Assembly: GCF_002220865.2 (NCBI RefSeq)
Contig: NZ_NHRJ02000002.1
Span: 62,001-126,000 of the forward strand
Direction of reading: 5' to 3'
Length of the DNA stretch: 64,000 nt
Origin: Paenibacillus xerothermodurans
GTDB taxonomy: Bacteria > Bacillota > Bacilli > Paenibacillales > NBRC-103111
Positions 45,657 to 54,635 of the stretch are shown one piece after another. Under the pieces are notes generated by a model that was given only the letters and a program-made list of their open reading frames with translations, did no database searches and was not told where the DNA came from. Positions within the stretch are counted from its first letter, which is position 1. Every line of letters begins with the position of its first letter. The translations under genes and the position numbers were made by a program.

Positions 45657-45686
45657 ATCCTCCGATGAACCGCTTCACCGGAGGAT
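45657..45686 (-). terminator. Candidate terminator after the FIMAH-domain enzyme
   Basis: ATCCTCCG and CGGAGGAT with a 14-base loop, followed by TTTCATT on the minus strand. The T tract is short. Confidence 0.5.
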
Positions 45687-45695
45687 GCTATTGTA

Positions 45696-48164
45696 TTATG
45701 GCCGCCACTGCTTAAGCAGCTCGGCGATGCCGGCCATCAGACCTTCTTTCGCTTGATGTGAAACATGCGGCGCCATCTTAGCATCTTGAAGGTCCCTGAC
45801 CATTTTTTCCAACTCATGGATAGCTTGGTCAACGGCCCCCTTACTCAGATGATGCTCAGCTTGCTGCAATGCATTGGACAGCTGATTTGCGACAGGTCCT
45901 TTCACATCCTGCGAACGCAAGTATTGCTCCAGCAGGGCCAACAGCTTAAGCACAGTCCATTGTGGTATAGCTTGGGCGGTTACCGTTTTGCCAACTGGCA
46001 CGTCGACGGTGATATAGCTCACATCTTTGCCGTTAAGTGTTTTCTGTTTGGTGAGATAAATCCTGTTGTCGACAAAGAGCAGCGGGAACCTGCCGTAAAA
46101 CTGAACTTCCCACTCAAGCGTTTCAGGTCCTTTATTATGTTTCAGTGTTGTTTTGGTCGTGCCCTCATGTTTCACATACAGCTCATGTGCGCCAAGGGGA
46201 ACGTAATTCAGCTCAAGCCAATCGATGTCCTTGGGCAAACGCGGCACTGTGGCCACCTGATGTTTGGGCGCATTCGGCTGTATGCCGGCAAGACCTTCCA
46301 CGGTTTGGCTGATCAACGTGTATGAGACTTCAGGATAGTCCCCGTTGCTTCCTTGTGAAGCCACTTCATGGGGCAGCGGTCTGCTGTCGATGATGTGTTT
46401 CATCCATTTCCATGCGGTTTCATTTCGGCCATACAAGAAAAAAGTATCCGGCAAATACGACAAAGCCTCTATGTTCGGCACCTTTTCCGTGGCATACTTC
46501 TCATCGAGATAATCTAAAAATGCATCGGTCTTCGCACCGGGCTCGGTAATGAGCTTGGTTGCCATCAAAAGTGACGCTTCCCGGCCGAATCCCTGAAGTG
46601 CGGTGCCATCTTCACTGTACCCTCTGATGTACTCAGGCACTCCTTCTTTTACTCCCCACACTGTGTTGAAATGAGTCTTCAGATCCTGCGCACGTTTGAA
46701 ATATGCCGCCGCCTGAGCCGAGTCACCTCTGGCCTCGAGCATTTGAGCATACGATAAAAACGCCAAGTACTGTGCTGCCGTGCCGTCCCCCGCTTCGATC
46801 AAATGTTCGTCGCCGCGTTCGTTGTAGCTCGCCGACCCGCTAAAAATCCCTTTTCCGGTGCCTTCCGCTATGCCGTTAGGAAAACGGGTATCATGCAGTT
46901 CGATAAAATCACTCACGGCCTTGGTGTAAAACTGCCACAGCACCGGATCTCGAATATACTGCTCGTCGCCTGTCCAGAGATATTGCTCATATCCTTTCTG
47001 TACGATTTCAAAAACCGCCGGCACCTCTCTGACAAACGAATCGATACTGCGAAAATCAAGTTTAAAATCGCTGCCGTCAAAGTTCAGCGCCCACGAAGGA
47101 TACCATTTTTTCTCCTCTGTTGCGCTGCCGGCAAACTGCTTCAACATGGAGAAATTCTCTTGCTGCAGGCCGATGATATGCGCTCCTGTGGCCTGGTGGG
47201 CAAAATCCCTTGCGTAAAACGCGGTTCGGTGCGCATACCCTGCCCAGTAGGAAGGAATATAATCTGCGATGGATGACGGACTATTCAATCTTTCGTCCTC
47301 GTTAATTAGCCCCCGCTTACCGGTCTGCACATATTTTTGCGCTTTCCACTTGGCCCAATTGAACGTTTCATTTAACTGTCGGTGGGAACTGTTGACCGCG
47401 ATGCTCTTTGCTTCCATGATGCAAGTCACTTCCCATTGCTTCACGATGCCATCCGGCGTTTGCACGGTGTATTTTACCGGCTGGGAAAAATCCAGCTTAC
47501 CGGCAGGTGCCGCTGTAATTTGTGCTCCGTCCGACACAGCGATTTCCGGTGTCAATGATGTGACGTCACTGCCATGAGGCATATAAAAGACTACTTTATT
47601 TTCAACGCGATCAATCTCTGATTCGCCCATCTGTCCGACCAGTTTGAATGAGCTGATGTTAGCATCATCCCGGTAAAACACAAAGTCATCCAAATTTATC
47701 CAATTATTTCCGCCGGTCACGTAGATCTCGATCTCGTCGCCTTTGGTCAACTTAACATCGGTAATTTGATAGGGTTTGTAGTCCTGCATCCTGTATATCG
47801 CAGTGCTCTTCAACACTTGGCCGGCTGCGCTGCGCACTCCCATCTGGCCCCCGGTTCCGGCGCTGCCCACCCAGGCGGTCAAGGAGTAGTTACCTGTCTC
47901 CGTGACGGTGACTCGCTGCGATACAACGTTGCTGGCTCCTTTGTTCAAGTGCGCCAGATGCGCCCCGTTTTTCGGAGTAGTCTGCTCAATGCCTGTGTCC
48001 CCGGAGAATGCCCACCCCATCGCTCCTTCTTCGAATCCGGCGTTTTGCAGCAGATTCACAGACTGTGCCGCGTGTACTCTTGGGGCATAGCCATACGGCA
48101 GCAGCAACCCAAGAATCAACGATGGAACCAATACAACCGGTAAGAGATTTTTGTTTCCAGCCAT
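45696..48164 (-). CDS. Secreted six-hairpin glycosidase-like protein with CBM and FIMAH domains
   Basis: An 822-residue exported protein. Signal peptide is about 1-32. A galactose-binding-like carbohydrate module lies at about 35-170 (NLLQNAGFEEGAMGWAFSG). A Bacteroidetes-type Ig-like segment follows (about 170-260). A toroid glycosidase domain comes next (about 270-730; YWAGYAHRTAFYARDFAHQATGA in part, EGTGKGIFSGSASYNERG, EAGDGTAAQYLAFLSYAQ). A FIMAH domain ends the protein (about 735-822; QYLRSQDVKGPVANQLSNAL). The enzyme family is uncertain (GH63/GH15/GH78-like clan). It starts at ATG 48164 with AAGGAGG 11 bases upstream. Confidence 0.7.
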   Translation of the reverse strand: MAGNKNLLPVVLVPSLILGLLLPYGYAPRVHAAQSVNLLQNAGFEEGAMGWAFSGDTGIEQTTPKNGAHLAHLNKGASNVVSQRVTVTETGNYSLTAWVGSAGTGGQMGVRSAAGQVLKSTAIYRMQDYKPYQITDVKLTKGDEIEIYVTGGNNWINLDDFVFYRDDANISSFKLVGQMGESEIDRVENKVVFYMPHGSDVTSLTPEIAVSDGAQITAAPAGKLDFSQPVKYTVQTPDGIVKQWEVTCIMEAKSIAVNSSHRQLNETFNWAKWKAQKYVQTGKRGLINEDERLNSPSSIADYIPSYWAGYAHRTAFYARDFAHQATGAHIIGLQQENFSMLKQFAGSATEEKKWYPSWALNFDGSDFKLDFRSIDSFVREVPAVFEIVQKGYEQYLWTGDEQYIRDPVLWQFYTKAVSDFIELHDTRFPNGIAEGTGKGIFSGSASYNERGDEHLIEAGDGTAAQYLAFLSYAQMLEARGDSAQAAAYFKRAQDLKTHFNTVWGVKEGVPEYIRGYSEDGTALQGFGREASLLMATKLITEPGAKTDAFLDYLDEKYATEKVPNIEALSYLPDTFFLYGRNETAWKWMKHIIDSRPLPHEVASQGSNGDYPEVSYTLISQTVEGLAGIQPNAPKHQVATVPRLPKDIDWLELNYVPLGAHELYVKHEGTTKTTLKHNKGPETLEWEVQFYGRFPLLFVDNRIYLTKQKTLNGKDVSYITVDVPVGKTVTAQAIPQWTVLKLLALLEQYLRSQDVKGPVANQLSNALQQAEHHLSKGAVDQAIHELEKMVRDLQDAKMAPHVSHQAKEGLMAGIAELLKQWRP

Positions 48165-48270
48165 TGGATTCTTGTACCTCCTTTTGTATGAAATATCCGT
48201 TGCACGTGCTAGCTTGTCCGGCAGACGCGACATAACCCACCACCATTTCCATATTTATCATAATCATACT

Positions 48271-48286
48271 TTGAAAGCACTTACAA
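48271..48286. promoter_or_regulatory. Near-consensus cre site upstream of the FIMAH-domain enzyme
   Basis: TTGAAAGCACTTACAA matches the cre consensus except one central base. It lies about 107-122 bases upstream of the start codon. It supports common catabolite control with the next gene, but less strongly. Confidence 0.5.
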
Positions 48287-48342
48287 AATATATGTTAAAA
48301 TGTATCGGCCAATTAAGCAACCCCCTATTGCTGTTGCTCGGA

Positions 48343-48810
48343 TCAAAACTCAACATAAAATGGGTGACATTCTGCATTCAAGCAATTCTCTATTCGCTGC
48401 CTGAAATTTGTCCAAGTCACCATCTCCAATGCTTCCTCGATTGGAAAAAATCCTACTTCTAACGACTCAGGGGTCGTGGTTAACTCTCCTCCGACTGGTC
48501 GCCCTAAAAATAACGTGTTACAAATAGACTTGCTTACATTTTGGAAAACACCGCAAAATTGTGTCACCTCAATATCCAAACCGCTCTCTTCCTTAGTCTC
48601 CCTGATCGCTGCATCTCTTAATGATTCTCCTTCTTCTACCTGCCCCCCGGGCATTTCCCAACCTCGCCTAGGACCTTTTATTAATAATATTTCATTTTGC
48701 TCATTCAGTACGATTGCTGCTGCAGACACGATATGTTTTGGCACCACTACATCCGCCCTCCCAATGTTCAATTGATTCACTATATGCTGATTTGGTGGAT
48801 TAAATTGCAT
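48343..48810 (-). CDS. Nudix hydrolase
   Basis: A 155-residue protein with a complete Nudix box, GGQVEEGESLRDAAIRETKEE then SGLDIE. The family hydrolyses nucleoside diphosphates linked to other groups, with Mg2+. The substrate is unknown. It starts at ATG 48810; GGGAGG lies 13 bases upstream, a long spacing. It is monocistronic. Confidence 0.9.
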   Translation of the reverse strand: MQFNPPNQHIVNQLNIGRADVVVPKHIVSAAAIVLNEQNEILLIKGPRRGWEMPGGQVEEGESLRDAAIRETKEESGLDIEVTQFCGVFQNVSKSICNTLFLGRPVGGELTTTPESLEVGFFPIEEALEMVTWTNFRQRIENCLNAECHPFYVEF

Positions 48811-49058
48811 GGATCAGATAAGGCCTCCCTAACCCCACACCAGCAAAACTTTTAATGCAGGGGGAAAGTTGTTTATGGGAATATTCGGCACATGGAGCGC
48901 ATTTAGTATATATTGCTGGTGTCGTCCGCTGGCTGCCCCCGACTGGCTGCTCGTACAAGTTACACCATAATGGGCCGTTGGATTCCGAAGTACTCCGGTG
49001 GAAGCGCGTAACAGCCGGTTCTCTGCATGCACCAACGCTGGCGTTGACACATTCGTTT
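48811..49058. other. Intergenic stretch without a recognisable gene
   Basis: About 250 bases between the Nudix start and the promoter at 49059. Open frames on both strands lack ribosome binding sites. Confidence 0.4.
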
Positions 49059-49088
49059 TTGACCTTAGCGCAGCGTCACTCTTATAAT
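49059..49088 (+). promoter_or_regulatory. Sigma-A promoter of the truncated methyltransferase gene
   Basis: TTGACC (49059-49064), 18 bases, TATAAT (49083-49088). It is an intact promoter in front of a broken gene. Confidence 0.6.
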
Positions 49089-49125
49089 AGCAAGGAATTC
49101 ATCTTATGGAACGGAGGACTTGAGG

Positions 49126-49305
49126 ATGTCAGACAGCGTTAGCATTTATTACCACGAATCAGGAGCCGAACAGTATCACCAATTGATTTCTAAGCAACCC
49201 ACCTTAACCCAAGAGATAGCAACCATAAGGGAGTTCGCAGGGTTAGACATTGTGGACCTTGGCGCAGGCACCGGCAGGCTTACGATGCCAAATTGCGAGC
49301 CTTAA
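49126..49305 (+). pseudogene. Truncated SAM-dependent methyltransferase (N-terminal fragment)
   Basis: Only 59 codons remain. The start ATG 49126 has a good ribosome binding site, and the fragment ends right after the SAM-binding motif I (DIVDLGAGTGRLT). From about 49283 the sequence is the complement of a VOC gene, so the 3' part of the methyltransferase has been deleted. The catalytic fold cannot form. Confidence 0.8.
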
Positions 49306-49457
49306 GCCTGCTTGCAGGTCGAAAAAGGCAACTGCGCCATGTTCAAATTCCTTACCAACGATTCCTTGCGTTGGCAGCCCTAGTCCATCCCGATAGAATT
49401 TCATCGATTTTTCCAAATCTCCACACCAAGTGCAATCACCGTAATTCGTGGTCTCAT
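49283..49457 (-). pseudogene. VOC (glyoxalase-fold) family gene, frameshifted and truncated
   Basis: ATG 49457 with GGAGG upstream opens MRPRITVIALGV, then the frame shifts at about 49420 (one base missing in the codon before GAT TTG) and continues as DLEKSMKFYRDGLGLPTQG...FDLQAGLRLAIW. The 3' end is lost at the junction with the methyltransferase fragment. The start lies 20 bases behind the nitroreductase stop, so it was the second gene of that operon. Confidence 0.8.
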
Positions 49458-49477
49458 GATAACCTCCATCAACGACG

Positions 49478-50152
49478 TCAGTGTATCCACTGAACGACAT
49501 CTTCCATGCTTTGTCTGCTCTTCGGTCGATCTGGTTCCGCGGCTCTATATCCAAATGCCACCATGACGGATATATCGAACTTCCCATTCTCCAGTAATCC
49601 TTCTTCTTCTAAAATGCTGTGCACTTTGTCATAGTTAAAACCTTCAATTGGACACGAATCTATCCCGATCAGGGCGGCAGCTGTCATCATATTACCTAGC
49701 GCAATGTACGTTTGCTTGATTGCCCAATCGAATAATGTTCTGTCACTTTCGAACAAGCGAAGATCAGACTCTTGAAATTCTTTATAACGAGGTGTTATTT
49801 TATCCATGACATCATCAGGTATTTTTTTCACGTTTCTACTGAGATGCTGCACGTAATCTGAATCGTATCTCAGTCCTCTTCGGGCAAGAATGATAACAAA
49901 ATGACTTGCGGTAGGAAGCTGCCCCTGTGCTCCCCAGCTGACTTCTTTCAATCTGTCTCTCAATTGTTTATTTTGCACGACCAGGAACTTCCATGGCTCC
50001 CATCCGACTGAACTTGGCGATAATCTGCCTGCTTCTAGTATAAATTGGAAATCCTCATGAGAAACACTCTTATTTGGGGCAAACTTTTTTGTTGCATGGC
50101 GGAATTGGAATGCTCTGAGAATTTCCTGTTTTTTTGTTGTCGTGTTTTTCAT
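49478..50152 (-). CDS. NAD(P)H-dependent nitroreductase-family protein
   Basis: A 224-residue FMN enzyme of the nitroreductase fold. Marks are FRHATKKFAPNKSV (FMN phosphate), LSPSSVGWEPWKFLVVQN, YIALGNMMTAAALIGIDSCPIEGF and MVAFGYRA near the end. It reduces nitro groups, quinones or similar substrates; the natural one is unknown. I choose ATG 50152, with AAGGGTGA upstream; the GTG at 50161 is part of that site. Confidence 0.92.
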   Translation of the reverse strand: MKNTTTKKQEILRAFQFRHATKKFAPNKSVSHEDFQFILEAGRLSPSSVGWEPWKFLVVQNKQLRDRLKEVSWGAQGQLPTASHFVIILARRGLRYDSDYVQHLSRNVKKIPDDVMDKITPRYKEFQESDLRLFESDRTLFDWAIKQTYIALGNMMTAAALIGIDSCPIEGFNYDKVHSILEEEGLLENGKFDISVMVAFGYRAAEPDRPKSRQSMEDVVQWIH

Positions 50153-50298
50153 CAAATTCACCCTTTAATAATTGATTTGTCTTCCGCTTCGTTATTTCCA
50201 TATCAGAATAGGTTACCAGCTAGCAGTTCGCGTGGTTCTTTTTCCTCAAAATTGTTTACATGCAAAGAATAATATTAGCATAAACAGCGGCTGATTAT

Positions 50299-50511
50299 CT
50301 AAGATCGGCCTCTTGTTATATCCGCGTTCGCCGTACGGCTGCAATTCCTCCAGCCACAATTGCTCCATCTTCGCCAATTTTTACTAATATCTGTTGAGTT
50401 CATCCAAACTTTCCAAAAACTCCTCCCGGGCTTGATTGGCTCCAAAACGTCGAATGAAAAACTGCCCTCGCCATGTTCATTCCAAGCTCGCTGCAGTTTG
50501 TCGACGCTCAT
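50299..50511 (-). pseudogene. Broken GIY-YIG-type nuclease family gene
   Basis: ATG 50511, with GGAGG upstream, opens KLQRAWNEHGEGSFSFDVLE, the middle part of a Bacillus-type GIY-YIG family protein. The expected continuation, NQAREEFLESLDEL and, after two in-frame stops (TAG TAA, about 50390), KLAKMEQLWLEELQPYGERG followed by YNK, is in another frame. So it has a frameshift near 50440, stop codons, and no N-terminal GIY-YIG core. Confidence 0.65.
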
Positions 50512-50541
50512 CTCTTATGTCCTCCTTCAGTGTTCATAGAC

Positions 50542-50571
50542 AAAAAAAGAGACGTCCGTTATTCGGACATC
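50542..50571 (-). terminator. Terminator of the sugar isomerase/epimerase gene
   Basis: GTCCG-aataa-CGGAC with flanking pairs, followed by TCTTTTTTT on the minus strand. Confidence 0.8.
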
Positions 50572-50627
50572 CCGTTAGGCTTATCACTCGCGATTTTTTA
50601 CTGGCTGTTCGCGCTGCGCATATGACA

Positions 50628-51413
50628 TCATCCGGATACGTCCAACAAAGTCCCTGCACCCAGCTTCTTTAAGTTGTTCAGGCTGATTTGTAAGCTCTCG
50701 AAAGGGTTGCGATCATAGCATTGGTCTTGTTCGACAGGAGCCCATTCCACACCGATGTCCTCGCAGGCCTGCAAAATGCGGGAGAAATTCATGTTGCCTT
50801 CACCGATTTCGGCGAAACGTTGTTCCCTGTCTGCCGTCACCGTCATATCTTTCAAATGAACGACCTGCATGCGTCCCCTTAGCTTATGAATCCATTCTAC
50901 CGGATCCGCGCCGCCGGCCTGCGCCCAGTAAATATCAAGCTCAAATCCTATCGCCTCCGGATCCGACTCTTGGAGAAGAATATCCATCCCTGTTTTGCCG
51001 TCAAACTTCGCGTATTCAAAGTTATGATTATGGTAAATGAACTGCAAACCTGCTTTCTTCAGCTTTCTGCCGATTTCCGACGCTTCATTTGCGAACCTTA
51101 TGTATCCGTCCGCGCTGGTCCGGTAGTCAACCGGCATCGCCCCCAAACCGACATATTTGCACCCCCACAGAATGTGCTTCTCGATAACGGCATCAAGATC
51201 GCCGGTCAGATCCGCATAAGAGATATGCGTCGCACAAATCGTCAGCCCCTCCCGGTCCACCACGTCTTTTAACTCCTGAGCACCGATCGGCCCGAGACCT
51301 GACACTTGTACCGCGCTGTATCCTATCTCCCGCACCTTTCTTAGTGTTTCGGCAATGTCGCCAGGTGTCTTGAGGAAATCCCGAAGTGTGTACAGCTGCG
51401 CAGCGATTTTCAT
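50628..51413 (-). CDS. Sugar phosphate isomerase/epimerase (xylose isomerase-like TIM barrel)
   Basis: A 261-residue AP-endonuclease-2-fold protein. The metal-site segments are visible: AAQLYTLRDF, ICATHISY, FIYHNHNFEY, GFELDIYWAQAGG, VVHLKDM and the C-terminal PVEQDQCYD. Members isomerise or epimerise sugars and inositols. It starts at ATG 51413 with AAGGGAG nine bases upstream. It lies behind the GH127 gene on the same strand and may process released arabinose-type sugars, which is inference. Confidence 0.88.
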   Translation of the reverse strand: MKIAAQLYTLRDFLKTPGDIAETLRKVREIGYSAVQVSGLGPIGAQELKDVVDREGLTICATHISYADLTGDLDAVIEKHILWGCKYVGLGAMPVDYRTSADGYIRFANEASEIGRKLKKAGLQFIYHNHNFEYAKFDGKTGMDILLQESDPEAIGFELDIYWAQAGGADPVEWIHKLRGRMQVVHLKDMTVTADREQRFAEIGEGNMNFSRILQACEDIGVEWAPVEQDQCYDRNPFESLQISLNNLKKLGAGTLLDVSG

Positions 51414-51603
51414 CCAATCCAACTCCCTTATCAAATTTGAACCTACATACTCAATATAAACGTTTGTGTAATCGGTTACAATCACATTTGTTCAGTTGTA
51501 TAACTCCGACTGCTTCTGAATCCGCTTATGCATTGCTTGTGTGGCAATTGGATGTGAGCCGTAGTGCTGAATCAGCGCAGCAATATAGATATAAGGATCT
51601 GAG

Positions 51604-53475
51604 TCAAATGCCGCGGAACATTGGGAATTCCCCTATCCTAAGCCGCGCGCTGCCATAGGGCACTAGCTCCAACTGTTTTATGGGTTGGGTGGCGTCCAGC
51701 TTCGGCTGCATCGGCGGCGCGGCGGCGGAATGCAGTTCCATTGCCCAGTTAGGCAGCTGTTGCCCCCTAAGTACCAGGCGCACTGGGGCATCTACCGCCT
51801 GGAACGGCTGATGCGGCACGGCGCTAATCTGTACTTGGATATCTTGGTCCTTGATCAGTCCATACTTCCATGGTGATGCGGGGTAAATCTCCCAGTCGCT
51901 AAAACGTTCACGGGTATGGATGCAGTGCCAGCTTTCAGCGATTGGAAGCGCAAAAACCAACGGACCCCGCTCCACACTGGCGGCATAGTTGCCCCGATTA
52001 AGCATCGTTGGCGACATTGGGAATGTAAGATGAATCTCATCTTTATCCCGCCACTGCCTTTCGATACGGATGAAGCCTTTTTCACTGAGTACGGCAATGT
52101 TCTCGCCATTGATTTCCAGCTTAACCTCAGAGCACCAAGCCGGTATACGCAAATACAGCGGGAACGTATCTGCATCCTCAAGCGCCAATGCTATACGAAT
52201 GCTTTCCTTGAACGGGTAATCCGTCTCTATCTTGGCGGTGACCTGTTTACCGCTGGACGTAACTGTCCGGACCGTACAAGGCGCATACGCCACGGCCGCG
52301 AGCCCCTTGTCTTGGCTTTTCATCCAGAGATGGGAGACCAGCTTAGGCCAGCCCTGATGCATATTGGCAGTACAGCAGCCAAAATTGGGCGTTAATCCAA
52401 AAATGTTGGCATCCTCCCTGTTGACCCAATTGCGTTTTGCCACGTTACATACTACCTGATTCACCTGCTGGTCATACTGATGAGAGGTCCAATCGGCAGA
52501 AATCGTGGCAGGTAAGGCGTTATACGCCACTTTTTCCAATAGGTCGCCGAACTTCCCGTCGCCAAGGATACTGATCAAGTGCTCCAAGCTGAACATATAC
52601 TCTACCACGGCACATAGCTCCACGCCTTGGCTCGGATGGGTCCCGGATAACCATTCGTCGCCGGAGAACATGCCATGCGCTTGACCATGATACCGCATCA
52701 AGCTGTCAAGGCCTTTATACACAGCCTCACGGTGCTTCTCCTCGCCAGTTAGCTGGTAAAACAACGCCGGGGTTTTCATTGCCATCGCAACATTCACTAC
52801 GTGTGTGCGATGATCAAACCTTCCTTCATATTTCCGCCAAAACGGAAAGTCTTGAAAGAGATCCGACCAATTAAGAGTCTGCTCTTTCACCTTGTGTGCA
52901 AGCTCCAGCAAGAAAGCTTCTTCTGTCCGTTCATACAGCCAATTCACAGTTAACAGCAAGTCCGCCCCGCGGGCCTGCGCCCAGCCATCCAGCGGAGCTT
53001 CATCGATAACGCTATGCAAGTACCGAAAAAAGCGTGTGAGAAAAGGTATGATTCGCTCATCGCCTGTTGCCTCTTGGTATTGGGTCAGCACCTTAAGCAT
53101 GATGGTGTAATGCCACCAATCCTGCTTTTTGTTCACATCGTTATTGACCGTCGTGATATGCTGAGGCCCAAACATGCCGTTCTCCTGCTGACTTGCTAAG
53201 CTCCACTCGATCCATTTGGACGCTTTGGCGATTAACTCCTCATCCTCGAGCAAAAATGCCAACGGTATCAATCCGTCCAGGTAGTAAGGTCCGCGCTCCC
53301 AGCTTTCCCCCTGTCCGCCCAGCCAGCCGTTATCCGGTCCCACGTCCGACCAATGCTCCTCCAAATGTCCCGTTGAGCCATCCGCCTGAATGCGCAGCTG
53401 GTCACGAATCCAGCCATCGGGTTTCACGCTTCCTAACGGCAGAGGGGTGAATACGGTATTCTGCTTAGTTTTCAT
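51604..53475 (-). CDS. GH127 beta-L-arabinofuranosidase family protein
   Basis: A 623-residue cytoplasmic enzyme (no signal peptide) of the GH127/DUF1680 family. The toroid domain opens with FTPLPLGSVKPDGWIRDQL and DNGWLGGQGESWERGPYYLDG; the zinc-cysteine active-site segment is NFGCCTANMHQGWPKLVSHLW, in part. A C-terminal beta domain follows. Known members release beta-L-arabinofuranose from arabinooligosaccharides. It starts at ATG 53475, with GGAGG upstream. A perfect palindrome lies about 90 bases before it. Confidence 0.88.
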   Translation of the reverse strand: MKTKQNTVFTPLPLGSVKPDGWIRDQLRIQADGSTGHLEEHWSDVGPDNGWLGGQGESWERGPYYLDGLIPLAFLLEDEELIAKASKWIEWSLASQQENGMFGPQHITTVNNDVNKKQDWWHYTIMLKVLTQYQEATGDERIIPFLTRFFRYLHSVIDEAPLDGWAQARGADLLLTVNWLYERTEEAFLLELAHKVKEQTLNWSDLFQDFPFWRKYEGRFDHRTHVVNVAMAMKTPALFYQLTGEEKHREAVYKGLDSLMRYHGQAHGMFSGDEWLSGTHPSQGVELCAVVEYMFSLEHLISILGDGKFGDLLEKVAYNALPATISADWTSHQYDQQVNQVVCNVAKRNWVNREDANIFGLTPNFGCCTANMHQGWPKLVSHLWMKSQDKGLAAVAYAPCTVRTVTSSGKQVTAKIETDYPFKESIRIALALEDADTFPLYLRIPAWCSEVKLEINGENIAVLSEKGFIRIERQWRDKDEIHLTFPMSPTMLNRGNYAASVERGPLVFALPIAESWHCIHTRERFSDWEIYPASPWKYGLIKDQDIQVQISAVPHQPFQAVDAPVRLVLRGQQLPNWAMELHSAAAPPMQPKLDATQPIKQLELVPYGSARLRIGEFPMFRGI

Positions 53476-53567
53476 AAGGCGACATTCCTCCATAGAGTTT
53501 GATGGGTACATCCCTTATGATATCGCGCTTAATTTTATAAGAATAGTAATTTTTTGCACTAGTTTTT

Positions 53568-53580
53568 GTTCAATTTGAAC
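53568..53580. promoter_or_regulatory. Palindrome upstream of the GH127 gene
   Basis: GTTCAA-t-TTGAAC is a perfect 6-bp inverted repeat 93 bases before the start codon, in an AT-rich region. It is a candidate operator. Confidence 0.4.
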
Positions 53581-53677
53581 CACTTGTACAGCTTCAAGCC
53601 GCCAAGCAAAGCGCTATTGTGCAACGTAGGCCGGAATTAGCGTGGGCTGCTGCGGAACAGCGAGATGCGGAGACAGC

Positions 53678-53705
53678 AAAAAATGGCTGCCGATACACGG
53701 CAGCC
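53678..53705 (-). terminator. Terminator of the OsmC-family gene
   Basis: GGCTGCCG-tgtat-CGGCAGCC followed by ATTTTTT on the minus strand. Confidence 0.85.
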
Positions 53706-53837
53706 TGAGTTATCCAATATTCAATTGAGCTCCCTTACAGGGCTAGGGAGGCGGATGTGCCGGCTGGCTGCAAATTGTCGCGCGTTGGCGCCCAGAGCGC
53801 GTACGCCGGCTATAACGAGGTTAACAAATTACCGCAC

Positions 53838-54284
53838 TCAGCCCTGCTTGGCCTTCACCCAACTCGTTTGGATATCCACCCCCGCCGCGTCCAGCATGGT
53901 ATATACCGGGCATCGGACATCGGTCTTTTCCTGCAGTTCCTGCACTCGTTCAGGGGTCTCGTCTGTTTTCACTTTCGCGTTTATGGTGACAGTCTCAAAG
54001 TACGGCCGCACCGAAGGATCACCTTTTAAACCGCGTAAATCCACTTCACCGTGAATTTCAAATTCAATGCCCTGCAAATCAAAATCAATTTCTTTCGCCA
54101 CCATGTTTGCAATAATGCTTTCGCATCCGGCTAGCGCGCTTAGCACCAGCTGAAGTGGGTTAGGTCCCCGGTCTTGCCCGCCGGCAGCCACCGGCTCGTC
54201 TATGATAACCTGATGATTACCGGTTCTTGCTTCCGTGTATACTCCTTCGGACTGGGCTGAAACTTTGATGCTTATCTTGGCCAA
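53838..54284 (-). CDS. OsmC-family protein
   Basis: A 148-residue OsmC/Ohr-fold protein, a thiol-dependent peroxidase or related redox protein. Two conserved cysteines are present, in LSALAGCESI and TDVRCPVYTML. The GGQDRGPNPLQLVLSALAGC segment is typical. It starts at TTG 54284; the GTG at 54299 lies inside the ribosome binding site (GGAGGAA). Confidence 0.92.
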   Translation of the reverse strand: MAKISIKVSAQSEGVYTEARTGNHQVIIDEPVAAGGQDRGPNPLQLVLSALAGCESIIANMVAKEIDFDLQGIEFEIHGEVDLRGLKGDPSVRPYFETVTINAKVKTDETPERVQELQEKTDVRCPVYTMLDAAGVDIQTSWVKAKQG

Positions 54285-54344
54285 GCGGCATTCCTCCACG
54301 TGTGATTATTGTATGGAGTATAGTATAGCCTAATTTTGGATGGA

Positions 54345-54635
54345 TTATAAAACCGGCGGCTTTAATCCGTTCATCTCTTCATGCAGAACAGAAATTTTCG
54401 GCTTGAGTTCATCTAATTCCGCACGTCCTGCATAAGTCATTTTATAACTCCCCGCCAAGCTGGCCAGGAGCTTTTGCTGCGCCAGCTTATCGAGTTCCTG
54501 CTCCACTTCCTGTTCGCTCATTACATAGCCCTGTCGTTCGAGCTTCGTTTTCATTCCTGGAACAGAAATGGCATTCTGATTCGCATAATGAAGCACATGC
54601 ATTCGAATGATGGCAGTCTTAAAATCTACATTCAT
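54345..54635 (-). CDS. Small winged-helix-like protein (96 aa)
   Basis: A 96-residue protein with a helix-turn-helix/wing pattern (MHVLHYANQNAISVPGM, LERQGYVMSEQEVEQELDKL, LLASLAGSYKMTYAGRAELD) like PadR-related or replication-initiator-like winged helices. It has no visible effector domain. The role is unknown. It starts at ATG 54635 with AAAGGAG upstream. Confidence 0.65.
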   Translation of the reverse strand: MNVDFKTAIIRMHVLHYANQNAISVPGMKTKLERQGYVMSEQEVEQELDKLAQQKLLASLAGSYKMTYAGRAELDELKPKISVLHEEMNGLKPPVL

